The notes under the pieces are model-generated. The model worked only from the letters and a program-made list of their open reading frames with translations, was not told the origin of the DNA and did not search any database. Shown here in pieces: positions 1-6,361 of a stretch of DNA of 29,468 bases. Numbering within the stretch: the stretch's first letter is position 1; each line of letters starts with the position of its first letter. A program made the translations under genes and the position numbers. The stretch comes from an uncultured Eubacteriales bacterium (lineage in GTDB: Bacteria > Bacillota > Clostridia > Oscillospirales > CAG-272), in contig CABPZV010000008.1 in NCBI GenBank assembly GCA_902462015.1, forward strand, positions 1 through 29,468. Reading direction: 5' to 3'.

Positions 1-376
1 TATTCTTCTTATTAGCTACAAGATTAACAAGATATTGCAGTGCATCCAATGTTGCACCATGATGCCCGATTAATACCCCTGAGTCTGCACCTTTGATTTT
101 TATTACCTTTACGTCTTCGCTGTCAGACATTTCGGCTTCCGCATCAATATCCATATCTTTAATAATTGTTTTTATAAATGACAGAGCATTATTTTCGTTA
201 TCTGAATCATAAGTTATCCTTACTTTTGCCGGTATTTCCCCAAATCCAAGAAAACCCTTTTTCGGCATTTCAAGAATTTCATATGTTATATATTCTCTGT
301 CAACACCAAGCTGTCTTGCCCCGTCAGAAATCGCCGCTTCTACCGTTTTTCCAAATACCTCAATAACCTGTTTCAA
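1..376 (-). CDS. jag: Jag/KhpB RNA-binding protein, N-terminal part (runs off the window)
   Basis: The minus strand from a TTG at 374–376 reads 125 codons open to the window edge. The product starts MKQVIEVFGKTVEAAISDGA, the typical Jag_N domain (about residues 3–50), and continues into a KH domain with a GxxG loop (LIGHHGATLDAL, near residue 105). The R3H domain expected in the family lies beyond the edge. An AAGGAG Shine-Dalgarno at 385–390 sits 8 nt before the TTG, which decides the start. KhpB proteins bind RNA, often with KhpA, and influence cell division and envelope synthesis; the gene normally follows yidC, as here (112-nt gap). Residues HH in the GxxG loop are a mild variant of the usual basic pair. 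Confidence 0.93.
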   Translation of the reverse strand, partial: MKQVIEVFGKTVEAAISDGARQLGVDREYITYEILEMPKKGFLGFGEIPAKVRITYDSDNENNALSFIKTIIKDMDIDAEAEMSDSEDVKVIKIKGADSGVLIGHHGATLDALQYLVNLVANKKN

Positions 377-488
377 ACAAAACACTCCTTTAAACTGTCT
401 CTATACAACAGTGGCAGATAATCATTGTTTTTATTTTTTAATAATAACGCTCTTTCTCTTATTTTAGACTATTAAATTTCTATAATAT

Positions 489-1607
489 TTAATAATCCTC
501 ATCATCTATATGATGCAAAGACCTTACTTTTTTGGTTTTCGTTTCATCCTTTAAATCAAGTGTGTTTCCATTTCTGTCTTCTTTAAGCAAAGGTGCGTCT
601 TTCTTTTTCTCATTTTTTTTCTCACTAATTTTTTCTGCTTCCTCTTCTTCATCGTCATCATCATTGTGAAGAGATTTTACCTTCGCTTTGTTTTTTGATT
701 TACTCCCTTTCAGGCTTCCGTTAAGTTCCTTTTCCGCTCTTTTATAATCTTCATCTGTAAAAACAGGTATTTTATATATCCTCGACAAAATAAACTGCTG
801 AACCGTTCCGAGAATATTTTGATAAATCCAGTAAAGTCCGACAATTGCGGGAACCGTAAATGTAATCCATACAGAGAGAAGAGGCATTGTAAAATCCATA
901 ATTTTCATTGATGCTGCCGCATTACCGCTTAGATCGTTCTGAGGAGCCTGATATGACATTTTTCGGGTAAGCTTCATACTAAAGAAAGCTACTACAAAAG
1001 TTATTACCGGAATAAGCAAAAGCCAGCTTTTATCCGAAAGACTCGGCGTCTGGGACAAATCAAATATTTTAAACGCAGTAAATGATGGCAGATCTGTTTC
1101 TGTAAATCCCTCCGGAAATAGACCTTTATACGAAGCAAAATCCGCATGCAGATATTGAAACATATCAATTTCAGCTACAATTTTTGCATCTGCATTTAGT
1201 TCAATTATCTTTTCCTTTATGGGTCCTACATAATCTCCAAGTCTCATCAAATATGTCAGCGGATTTCGAATTACATTATACAGCGCAATTATTATCGGAA
1301 ACTGTATCAGAGTTGGCAAACATCCGCCGAACATGCTGTAATTTTCTTTTTGATACAGCTCCATTATATCCTGCTGCATCTTCTGCTGTGTTACTTTATC
1401 TGTTCTCCCGGCATATCTTTTTCTGATCGCCATTTCTTTCGGACGGAGAGAAGCTTGTTTCTGCATATTTTTCTGCTGTTTAATTCCGAGAGGGAAAAAA
1501 ATAATTTTTATAATAAGTGCAAACAGCAAAATTGCTATTGCATAATTCGGAATTATCATATAGCAGAATCTCATCAGATAACCGAACGCGCTGTATAAAT
1601 ATCCCAT
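489..1607 (-). CDS. yidC: Membrane protein insertase YidC/Oxa1 family
   Basis: A 372-residue insertase that places proteins into the cytoplasmic membrane, alone or with SecYEG. Hydrophobic segments lie at about 20–40, 97–113, 194–212 and 239–275, around the conserved cytoplasmic stretch PLGIKQQKNMQKQ (39–51) and the GGCLPTLIQFPIIIALYNVI segment. The groove position that is usually Arg in the first core helix (RLxLxPL) appears to be Lys34 (LIIKIIFFPL). The C-terminal tail after residue 285 is long and highly charged, with a stretch of about eight acidic residues and a repeated KV(K/R)SLH motif at 309–314 and 360–365. No classical lipoprotein signal is seen. A GAGGAAA Shine-Dalgarno precedes the ATG. 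It lies 22 nt downstream of yidD. Confidence 0.96.
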   Translation of the reverse strand: MGYLYSAFGYLMRFCYMIIPNYAIAILLFALIIKIIFFPLGIKQQKNMQKQASLRPKEMAIRKRYAGRTDKVTQQKMQQDIMELYQKENYSMFGGCLPTLIQFPIIIALYNVIRNPLTYLMRLGDYVGPIKEKIIELNADAKIVAEIDMFQYLHADFASYKGLFPEGFTETDLPSFTAFKIFDLSQTPSLSDKSWLLLIPVITFVVAFFSMKLTRKMSYQAPQNDLSGNAAASMKIMDFTMPLLSVWITFTVPAIVGLYWIYQNILGTVQQFILSRIYKIPVFTDEDYKRAEKELNGSLKGSKSKNKAKVKSLHNDDDDEEEEAEKISEKKNEKKKDAPLLKEDRNGNTLDLKDETKTKKVRSLHHIDDEDY

Positions 1608-1629
1608 AATTGTCTGTTTCCTCGTTATT

Positions 1630-1947
1630 TTACTTTTTATTTTTTCTGATTTTATTCTTCACAGAAATCCAAAATTTTTCCGGTAAAAGTTCTCCGTATT
1701 CAGGAACCGGATCATTTCCGTAGCCACCGAGCGGATTACAGCTTAAAATTCTTTTCAACGCTAAACAACCGCCTATAACAATACCATGTTTCATAATAGC
1801 TGTATATGCATAAACCGAACAGCTTGGAAAATAGCGACAGCACCGCGGCCTTGCAGGAGAAATAAATTTACGGTAAAATACAATCGGCAAAACAGCCGTT
1901 CTCCTGATATAATAACTCAGCTTTTTTTTATTTTCCATCTTTTTCAT
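1630..1947 (-). CDS. yidD: Membrane protein insertion efficiency factor YidD
   Basis: A 105-residue protein with the family signature: FYRKFISPARPRCCRYFPSC, then SVYAYTAIMKHG, GGCLALKRILSCNPLGGYG and DPVP. YidD helps YidC-dependent membrane insertion. The start ATG lies only 2 nt after the rnpA stop, so translation is probably coupled; the region upstream is the rnpA end and has only a weak Shine-Dalgarno. A second in-frame ATG nine bases later (MENKKK) is an alternative start. Cysteines cluster around residues 36–43 as usual for the family. Order rnpA–yidD–yidC is the standard one. Confidence 0.95.
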   Translation of the reverse strand: MKKMENKKKLSYYIRRTAVLPIVFYRKFISPARPRCCRYFPSCSVYAYTAIMKHGIVIGGCLALKRILSCNPLGGYGNDPVPEYGELLPEKFWISVKNKIRKNKK

Positions 1948-1949
1948 GT

Positions 1950-2327
1950 TTATTTCTTTATCATCTCAAGTTTTTTCATTGAATAATAAAGATCATTATA
2001 TATATCATCTGTCTTTGCATTTACAGCTGCATTCCTCGCTACGATTATTATTATACAACCTTTTTTTAGCTGCATTGTAAGATCTACTTTTCTATATGCC
2101 TCCCGAATTATTCTCTTTGTACGGTTTCTTATAACTGCACCGCCCAATTTTTTCGACACGGTTATCCCTATCCTGTTAATTCTTTTTTTATCAGGCCGGG
2201 CGCATCTTATTTTTTCTGCCGAAAAATCCCTCATAACATACACAACAATATGTTTTGTTACCTGCTTTTTTCCTTTTGCATATGCCTTAGAATATAGATG
2301 ATTTTCTTTTACCGATTTATATTTCAT
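1950..2327 (-). CDS. rnpA: Ribonuclease P protein component
   Basis: A 125-residue basic protein that binds the RNase P RNA and helps it cleave 5' leaders from pre-tRNAs. The diagnostic RNR region is clear: GITVSKKLGGAVIRNRTKRI with R67, N68 and R69, followed by IREAYRK. Length is normal for the family. The ATG is preceded by GGAT at a usable distance, a weak Shine-Dalgarno. It is separated from rpmH by about 240 nt that holds a stem-loop, a longer gap than in many Firmicutes where the two genes are tightly linked. Confidence 0.96.
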   Translation of the reverse strand: MKYKSVKENHLYSKAYAKGKKQVTKHIVVYVMRDFSAEKIRCARPDKKRINRIGITVSKKLGGAVIRNRTKRIIREAYRKVDLTMQLKKGCIIIIVARNAAVNAKTDDIYNDLYYSMKKLEMIKK

Positions 2328-2478
2328 ATTTACATAATCCGTCTAACTTAAATAAATCACATGTATTATATCAGTGTGTTATGTTTTTCAGCATAAATAA
2401 ATGTAACATTTTTATAAATTTTACATTTATTTCATTTTTACTTTTCGACTGTTTCTTACAAAGAAAAAAATCAAACAT

Positions 2479-2520
2479 AAAACCGAAGACTTATCCGCAG
2501 TACGGAAAACCTTCGGTTTT
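2479..2520 (-). terminator. Stem-loop between rpmH and rnpA, possible attenuator
   Basis: Perfect 10-bp arms (2479–2488 and 2511–2520, AAAACCGAAG and its complement) enclose a 22-nt loop that holds a further small TCCG/CGGA pairing. Read on the minus strand the stem is followed, after ATGTTTGA, by a run of seven T (with C after it). It could terminate part of the rpmH transcript or act as a processing site before rnpA. The loop also carries TTATCCGCA (2491–2499), one base off a consensus DnaA box, probably by chance. Confidence 0.5.
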
Positions 2521-2565
2521 AATCTGTAAGGACCACAAAAAACAGTGTCTGCATAATTTTCATAA

Positions 2566-2700
2566 TCAATATGACAATCTACTTCTGCCCTTAGCACGTC
2601 TTCTTTTAAGAACCTTTCTTCCATCAGCTGTTCTCATTCTTTTTCTGAAGCCATGCTCCTTTTTTCTTTGTCTCTTCTTTGGCTGGTATGTTCTAAGCAC
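2566..2700 (-). CDS. rpmH: 50S ribosomal protein L34
   Basis: A 44-codon reading frame beginning with GTG at 2698–2700 and ending in TGA at 2566–2568. The product reads (M)LRTYQPKKRQRKKEHGFRK, RMRTADGRKVLKRRRAKGR and SRLSY, which matches L34 along its whole length; the last residue is Tyr where Ala is common. L34 is a small, very basic component of the large ribosomal subunit. A strong GGAGG Shine-Dalgarno (2709–2713) lies 8 nt before the GTG and settles the start, since most homologues begin MKRTYQP. It heads the rightmost minus-strand operon and is transcribed away from dnaA. Confidence 0.96.
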   Translation of the reverse strand: MLRTYQPKKRQRKKEHGFRKRMRTADGRKVLKRRRAKGRSRLSY

Positions 2701-2728
2701 TTGCGGCACCTCCGTTCTATTTATGCTA

Positions 2729-2744
2729 TTATATTTTCATATAA
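2729..2744 (-). other. Small AT hairpin in the rpmH leader
   Basis: TTATAT and ATATAA arms with a 4-nt loop lie between the rpmH promoter and its Shine-Dalgarno. Being purely AT it is weak; no function is claimed. Confidence 0.3.
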
Positions 2745-2813
2745 AAGTTATTTAACCTGGCCGCTTTTCTCGTTCTCAAATTATTAAATAAATAAAAAGA
2801 CGGCATGTTTTAT

Positions 2814-2843
2814 ATTATAATCATAAAATTGCCTTTTTGTCAA
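2814..2843 (-). promoter_or_regulatory. Sigma-A promoter for rpmH–rnpA–yidD–yidC–jag
   Basis: On the minus strand a perfect TTGACA (2838–2843) is followed after 18 nt by a perfect TATAAT (2814–2819). The predicted start is near 2807, giving a 5' leader of about 107 nt before the rpmH GTG. It points away from dnaA. Confidence 0.8.
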
Positions 2844-2994
2844 TAGCTTTTGTTAAATTCTTTACATTTGTTTTTTATCATACATTTTTCAAGTCACTTT
2901 TATTGGAATAAATTGTTCTGTTTTTTCATATACATCAATTATTATGTTTTTTGTTTATATGAATTTTTTACATTAATATATATTGTTTAAATAC
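2844..2994. other. AT-rich divergent gap between the rpmH and dnaA promoters
   Basis: About 150 bases of very AT-rich sequence with T runs. I looked for DnaA boxes (TTWTNCACA) and found none without at least two mismatches, so the origin elements seem to be on the other side of dnaA. No ORF or stable hairpin stands out here. Confidence 0.5.
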
Positions 2995-3023
2995 TTGAAA
3001 AAATATCTGAGTTATGATATAAT
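2995..3023 (+). promoter_or_regulatory. dnaA promoter with extended -10
   Basis: TTGAAA (2995–3000), a 17-nt spacer, then TATAAT (3018–3023) preceded by TGA, i.e. an extended -10 (TGATATAAT). The predicted start is near 3030, giving a leader of about 139 nt. The -10 lies inside a 112-nt repeat unit described separately. Confidence 0.8.
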
Positions 3024-3137
3024 ATTATAAAGCTAAAGTTTTATCGCAACAAATTTCGTTTCGCCGCTATCTGCGTCAATTTTGCTAAACAAATACCCAA
3101 AACACTGAGGCTTTTCCAGAGACTTATTATAAATAAA
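3014..3137 (+). repeat. Copy A of a 112-nt leader repeat, in the dnaA 5' region
   Basis: The unit starts at the dnaA extended -10 and ends with a related AT motif at 3126–3137. It lines up with copy B (18437–18560) through blocks at nearly constant spacing: TATAAT (3018/18441), TAAAGC (3028/18452), TTTCG-TTCGC (3054/18477), an ungapped 32-nt block (3079–3110/18502–18533, 23 of 32 identical) and GACTTAT (3121/18544). Both units are 112 nt from one end motif to the other. Whether it is a mobile repeat or a shared leader RNA is not decided by the sequence. Confidence 0.65.
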
Positions 3138-3168
3138 GAGTTATAAAATTTTTAGGAAGGATAAAATT

Positions 3169-4755
3169 ATGCAGTTTCTTTTGGATGTCTGGTCTGCCGT
3201 TCTTGCAGAAATGAAAAAAGATTATTCAGAAAATTTAATGGAATTGTGGTTTAACGAGCTCAAACTTGTACAGCTTACCGATGATACTGCAGTTATTGCT
3301 ACCAAACAAAAATTCAAACGTGATTTTTTAGAATCTCGTTATTCTAAAATTATAGAAAGCTATCTTGAAAAAACTCTCGGTTTTTCTGTTAAATCTATCT
3401 TCATTTCCACTGAAGATAAGTCTCTACAAGAACAGCTTTCCGCCATGGATTTTTCAGGAGAACAAAAAAGTAATGACACTGCACAGTTAAAAACTCTCTC
3501 TGACTTTGATTGTAAAAACACTAATGACAACATAAACAATTCTTCCCGAAAAAAAGAAACTAAAACTTCCGACTTTCTTGAAACCGACTTTAAAGAAGGT
3601 ATAAATAATCTATCTGATTTTTACACTTCTGATAATGTCCCACCGAATAATCATGATAATAAAAAAGCCGATTTTTCTGATTCCGATAATTATCGGTTTT
3701 CAAATAAATCTGATCCCGGTTATTCTTTCAGTAATTTTATAGTAGGTGACTCTAACAAATTTGCACATGCTGCTTGTCTTGCTGTTGCAAACAGCTTTTC
3801 AGAGACTGAAAAAAAACAGGAGAGCGCTTATTTTCAGAAACAATATAATCCCCTTTTTATACATGGCCCAAGCGGTCTCGGAAAAACTCATCTTCTTTAT
3901 TCCGTTATGAATCACATCAATAAAATCAATCCGATTGCCAAGATCGTTTATGTAAAAGGAGAAGATTTTACAAACCAGCTTATTGATTCTATTAGTCACA
4001 ATACAAACGAGCAATTCAGAAATAAATATAGAAAAGCAGATGTCCTACTTATAGATGACATTCAGTTTATAGCAGGAAAAGTTTCTACACAGGAAGAGTT
4101 TTTTCATACTTTTAATGCCCTTTATGAAAAAAACAAACAGATAATTCTTACATCAGACTGTCCTCCCCGTGATATAAAAACGCTTGAAGACCGCCTAAAA
4201 ACAAGATTTGAATGGGGTCTCATTGCTGATATCCAGCCTCCCGGTTTTGAACTTCGAATTGCAATTATGAAAAGTAAAGCCGAAGCTCTCGGCATTGAGC
4301 TTCCGAGTGATGTTCTTGAATTCCTTGCAGAAAATTTAAAAAATAATGTTAGACAGCTTGAGGGAGCAGTTAAAAAATTAGGAGCAAGAAGTTTTCTTAC
4401 CGGTGCAAAAATTACTGTTGATCTTGCTGTTTCCTGCGTTGCAGATTTACTGACCGGAAGTGAGCCTGTCAGTGTCACTGTAGACAGAATATTTGAAAAG
4501 GTATCAAAAAAATACGGAATTTCAATAGAAGATATAAAAAGCAGAAAACGCACAAAAGGCATTGCTTCAGCACGGCATATAACAATATACATAATACGTA
4601 AAATGACAGATCTTTCCCTCCCTGCAATAGGCCGTCTTCTTGGTCGGGACCATACAACAATTATGTCGTCAATTGAGACTATAGAAAACGAAATGGTACA
4701 GAACACTCTTTTTGAAATAGAGATTAACGAATTGATGAGAGAAATAAAAGAATAA
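3169..4755 (+). CDS. dnaA: Chromosomal replication initiator DnaA
   Basis: A 528-residue initiator, longer than the usual 440–460. Domain I (about 1–80) is typical. Domain II (about 85–185) is unusually long, polar and acidic with recurring SDF/ADF motifs (111, 134, 149, 168). Domain III is the AAA+ module: Walker A GPSGLGKT (233–240), Walker B DVLLIDD (291–297). Domain IV carries the DnaA-box-binding signature ARHITIYIIRKMTDLSLPAI followed by GRLLGRDHTTIM. An AGGAAGG Shine-Dalgarno precedes the ATG. The protein opens oriC, here most probably just downstream, and may control its own gene. The plus strand of the gene has more C than G in the stretch I counted, unlike dnaN. Confidence 0.98.
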   Translation: MQFLLDVWSAVLAEMKKDYSENLMELWFNELKLVQLTDDTAVIATKQKFKRDFLESRYSKIIESYLEKTLGFSVKSIFISTEDKSLQEQLSAMDFSGEQKSNDTAQLKTLSDFDCKNTNDNINNSSRKKETKTSDFLETDFKEGINNLSDFYTSDNVPPNNHDNKKADFSDSDNYRFSNKSDPGYSFSNFIVGDSNKFAHAACLAVANSFSETEKKQESAYFQKQYNPLFIHGPSGLGKTHLLYSVMNHINKINPIAKIVYVKGEDFTNQLIDSISHNTNEQFRNKYRKADVLLIDDIQFIAGKVSTQEEFFHTFNALYEKNKQIILTSDCPPRDIKTLEDRLKTRFEWGLIADIQPPGFELRIAIMKSKAEALGIELPSDVLEFLAENLKNNVRQLEGAVKKLGARSFLTGAKITVDLAVSCVADLLTGSEPVSVTVDRIFEKVSKKYGISIEDIKSRKRTKGIASARHITIYIIRKMTDLSLPAIGRLLGRDHTTIMSSIETIENEMVQNTLFEIEINELMREIKE

Positions 4756-4765
4756 TAATATTATC

Positions 4766-4816
4766 TGTGGAGTAATGTGAATAATATTTTTTGTTTTTAC
4801 ACAGCACTGTGTAAAA
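4766..4816. promoter_or_regulatory. DnaA-box cluster
   Basis: Matches to TTWTNCACA: TTATTCACA on minus at 4776–4784, TTTTACACA on plus at 4795–4803 and the same box on minus at 4808–4816. A weaker box (TACTCCACA, minus, 4766–4774) has two mismatches. The last two face each other as a 10-bp inverted repeat around a central CA. All begin within about 60 nt of the dnaA stop codon. Confidence 0.8.
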
Positions 4817-4888
4817 CTTATTTTCAGATTAATATTATTAACAGAATACTAAATAGTTACTCTACAGGAAAAATTTTTATTTATTGTT

Positions 4889-4915
4889 AAAATATTAGCC
4901 TGCCAGGCATTATTT
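4889..4915. repeat. Imperfect palindrome in oriC, possible dnaA terminator
   Basis: GCCTG-C-CAGGC (4898–4908) is flanked by AAAATATTA and ATTATTTT, giving a near-palindrome followed by a T-rich tract. The one-nt centre forces a GCC/GGC stem with a short loop if it folds as RNA. It may end the dnaA transcript or bind a dimeric protein. Confidence 0.4.
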
Positions 4916-4941
4916 TCTTTTTTCAACAATTTAAACATGCT

Positions 4942-4959
4942 CTACTCTTACTATTACTA
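4942..4959 (+). promoter_or_regulatory. DnaA-trio run (origin opening element)
   Basis: The top strand reads CTA CTC TTA CTA TTA CTA, whose complement 3' to 5' is GAT GAG AAT GAT AAT GAT: six consecutive matches to the DnaA-trio motif 3'-[G/A]A[T/G]-5'. These direct DnaA filament growth on single-stranded DNA in B. subtilis. The run lies about 125 nt after the nearest strong DnaA box, further than the near-adjacent arrangement known in B. subtilis. Confidence 0.65.
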
Positions 4960-5201
4960 ATCATATCTCTTTTATCTATTTATCTCTTCTCTCTCTATCT
5001 TTAAACAGCTTGTATAATTAAACCGTTTAGTTTCTGTTTTTCAGTTTGTTTCTATCTGAGATAACTCTTGAGAGGCAGCTATATACTATAGCGTTTAATT
5101 CTAACTGCTTTTTAGAATGCAAAAAATTTTTCGGTTGTTACACTTATAAATTGGCCTTTTGCCATTAATTAATTCGTACTATGAAAGGATGAAATAATAA
5201 A

Positions 5202-6341
5202 TTGAAAATCATATTTGAAAAAAATAAGCTTTTAGCAGCAGTTGCACCAATGCTTGGTGTTGTATCATCAAAAAATACAATTGCTGCAATTGAAGGAATA
5301 AAAATATCTACAAAAGGAAGCTTCTGCGAGCTTGCTGCCTTTGACAATGAAAAAGGGATAAAAAACATTGTGGAAGCAAAAGTTGAAGAGGAAGGTAGCT
5401 ACATTATAAATGCCGGAAAACTGTATCAAATTATCCGCGTTCTTCCTGATGGAGAAGTAACAATAAAAGTAAACGACCGTAATATAACTGAGATAAGCAG
5501 CGGCATATCATGTTTTGAACTTCATTCACTTCCGGGCGACGATTTTCCGGTGTTGCCAGAACTGAGTGGTGAAAAAGGTTTTACAGTAGGGCAGGCAGAA
5601 CTGCATGATATGATAAATAAGGTCATGTTTGCAGTTGCGATAAATGATCCAAAACCAATGCTTAACGGTGTTTATTTTAAGATTAACGGTTCTAAGATAA
5701 CAGCTGTTTCATGTGATGGGCAAAGGCTTGCTCTACGGGAAAAAATATGCGATATTGATAATATTGTGGAATCGTCAGAGCTTCAAATGGAGTTTATTCT
5801 CCCTGGAAAATCTTTGAGCGAGCTTATAAAACTTCTATCTGACGATGAAGAAAAGAAAGTAAAGATAATCCTTGGAAGAAAGCATGTTATCTTTCTGATA
5901 GGTAATTTGATTTTCTTTACAAGGATGATAGACAGCAATTATATTGAGTATGAAAGATTTATTCCTAAGACAAACAGAATTTTTGTTAAAGCAGAAAGCG
6001 ATTCCATTATCAGATGTCTTGAAAGAGCTTCTCTTGTAACAGAAGAAAAAACAATGGGACAGATGAAAAGTCATCTTAAATGCAGCTTTTCTGACAAAAA
6101 GCTTGCTTTTTCATCAGTATCAGTAAGCGGAAAATTTTATGATGAAATAGGGATTGAAAAAGAAGGAGACGATATAGAAATAGGATTTAACTGTAAATAT
6201 TTTATGGAAGCAATGAGATGCGTTGATACTGATTATGTTAGACTTTCAATGTCTACCCCGCTTATGAGTATGCTGATAGAACCTGCGGAAGAAACGCCGG
6301 ATGATACTTTTATTTATTTAGTTCTTCCGGTAAGAATGTAG
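5202..6341 (+). CDS. dnaN: DNA polymerase III beta subunit (sliding clamp)
   Basis: A 379-residue clamp that rings DNA and tethers the replicative polymerase. The N-terminus MKIIFEKNKLLAAVAPMLGV followed by VSSKNTIAAIEGI is typical, and the end YLVLPVRM matches the clamp C-terminus. The start is TTG at 5202; upstream ATGs close at once (ATG AAA GGA TGA). The AAAGG Shine-Dalgarno is about 13 nt away, a long spacing that may limit translation. From here on the plus strand is purine-rich. recF follows after 20 nt; the small S4-domain gene often found between dnaN and recF in Firmicutes is absent. Confidence 0.97.
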   Translation: MKIIFEKNKLLAAVAPMLGVVSSKNTIAAIEGIKISTKGSFCELAAFDNEKGIKNIVEAKVEEEGSYIINAGKLYQIIRVLPDGEVTIKVNDRNITEISSGISCFELHSLPGDDFPVLPELSGEKGFTVGQAELHDMINKVMFAVAINDPKPMLNGVYFKINGSKITAVSCDGQRLALREKICDIDNIVESSELQMEFILPGKSLSELIKLLSDDEEKKVKIILGRKHVIFLIGNLIFFTRMIDSNYIEYERFIPKTNRIFVKAESDSIIRCLERASLVTEEKTMGQMKSHLKCSFSDKKLAFSSVSVSGKFYDEIGIEKEGDDIEIGFNCKYFMEAMRCVDTDYVRLSMSTPLMSMLIEPAEETPDDTFIYLVLPVRM

Positions 6342-6361
6342 AATCGGAATAGCAATATTTA

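Larger units (their letters stand above)
4756..5201. other. Probable chromosomal replication origin (oriC)
   Basis: A 446-bp AT-rich gap between dnaA and dnaN. It contains, in order, three consensus DnaA boxes plus one weak box (4766–4816), an imperfect palindrome centred at 4903, a DnaA-trio run (4942–4959) and a pyrimidine-rich tract to about 5001, then a GCTATA/TATAGC hairpin (5078–5092). This is the architecture of the unwinding region of Bacillus subtilis, which also lies between dnaA and dnaN. Strand composition also changes sign across this gap. No clear sigma-A promoter for dnaN was found; TATAAT at 5013–5018 and TATAAA at 5145–5150 lack good -35 boxes. Confidence 0.85.

Noticed and set aside
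2427..2624. A 65-codon minus-strand frame starting MEERFLKEDVL
   Set aside because: It overlaps rpmH in another frame; the L34 frame with its GGAGG site is clearly the real gene.
2844..2994. Origin in the rpmH–dnaA gap
   Set aside because: AT-rich but with no DnaA box of fewer than two mismatches; the boxes and trios lie after dnaA instead.
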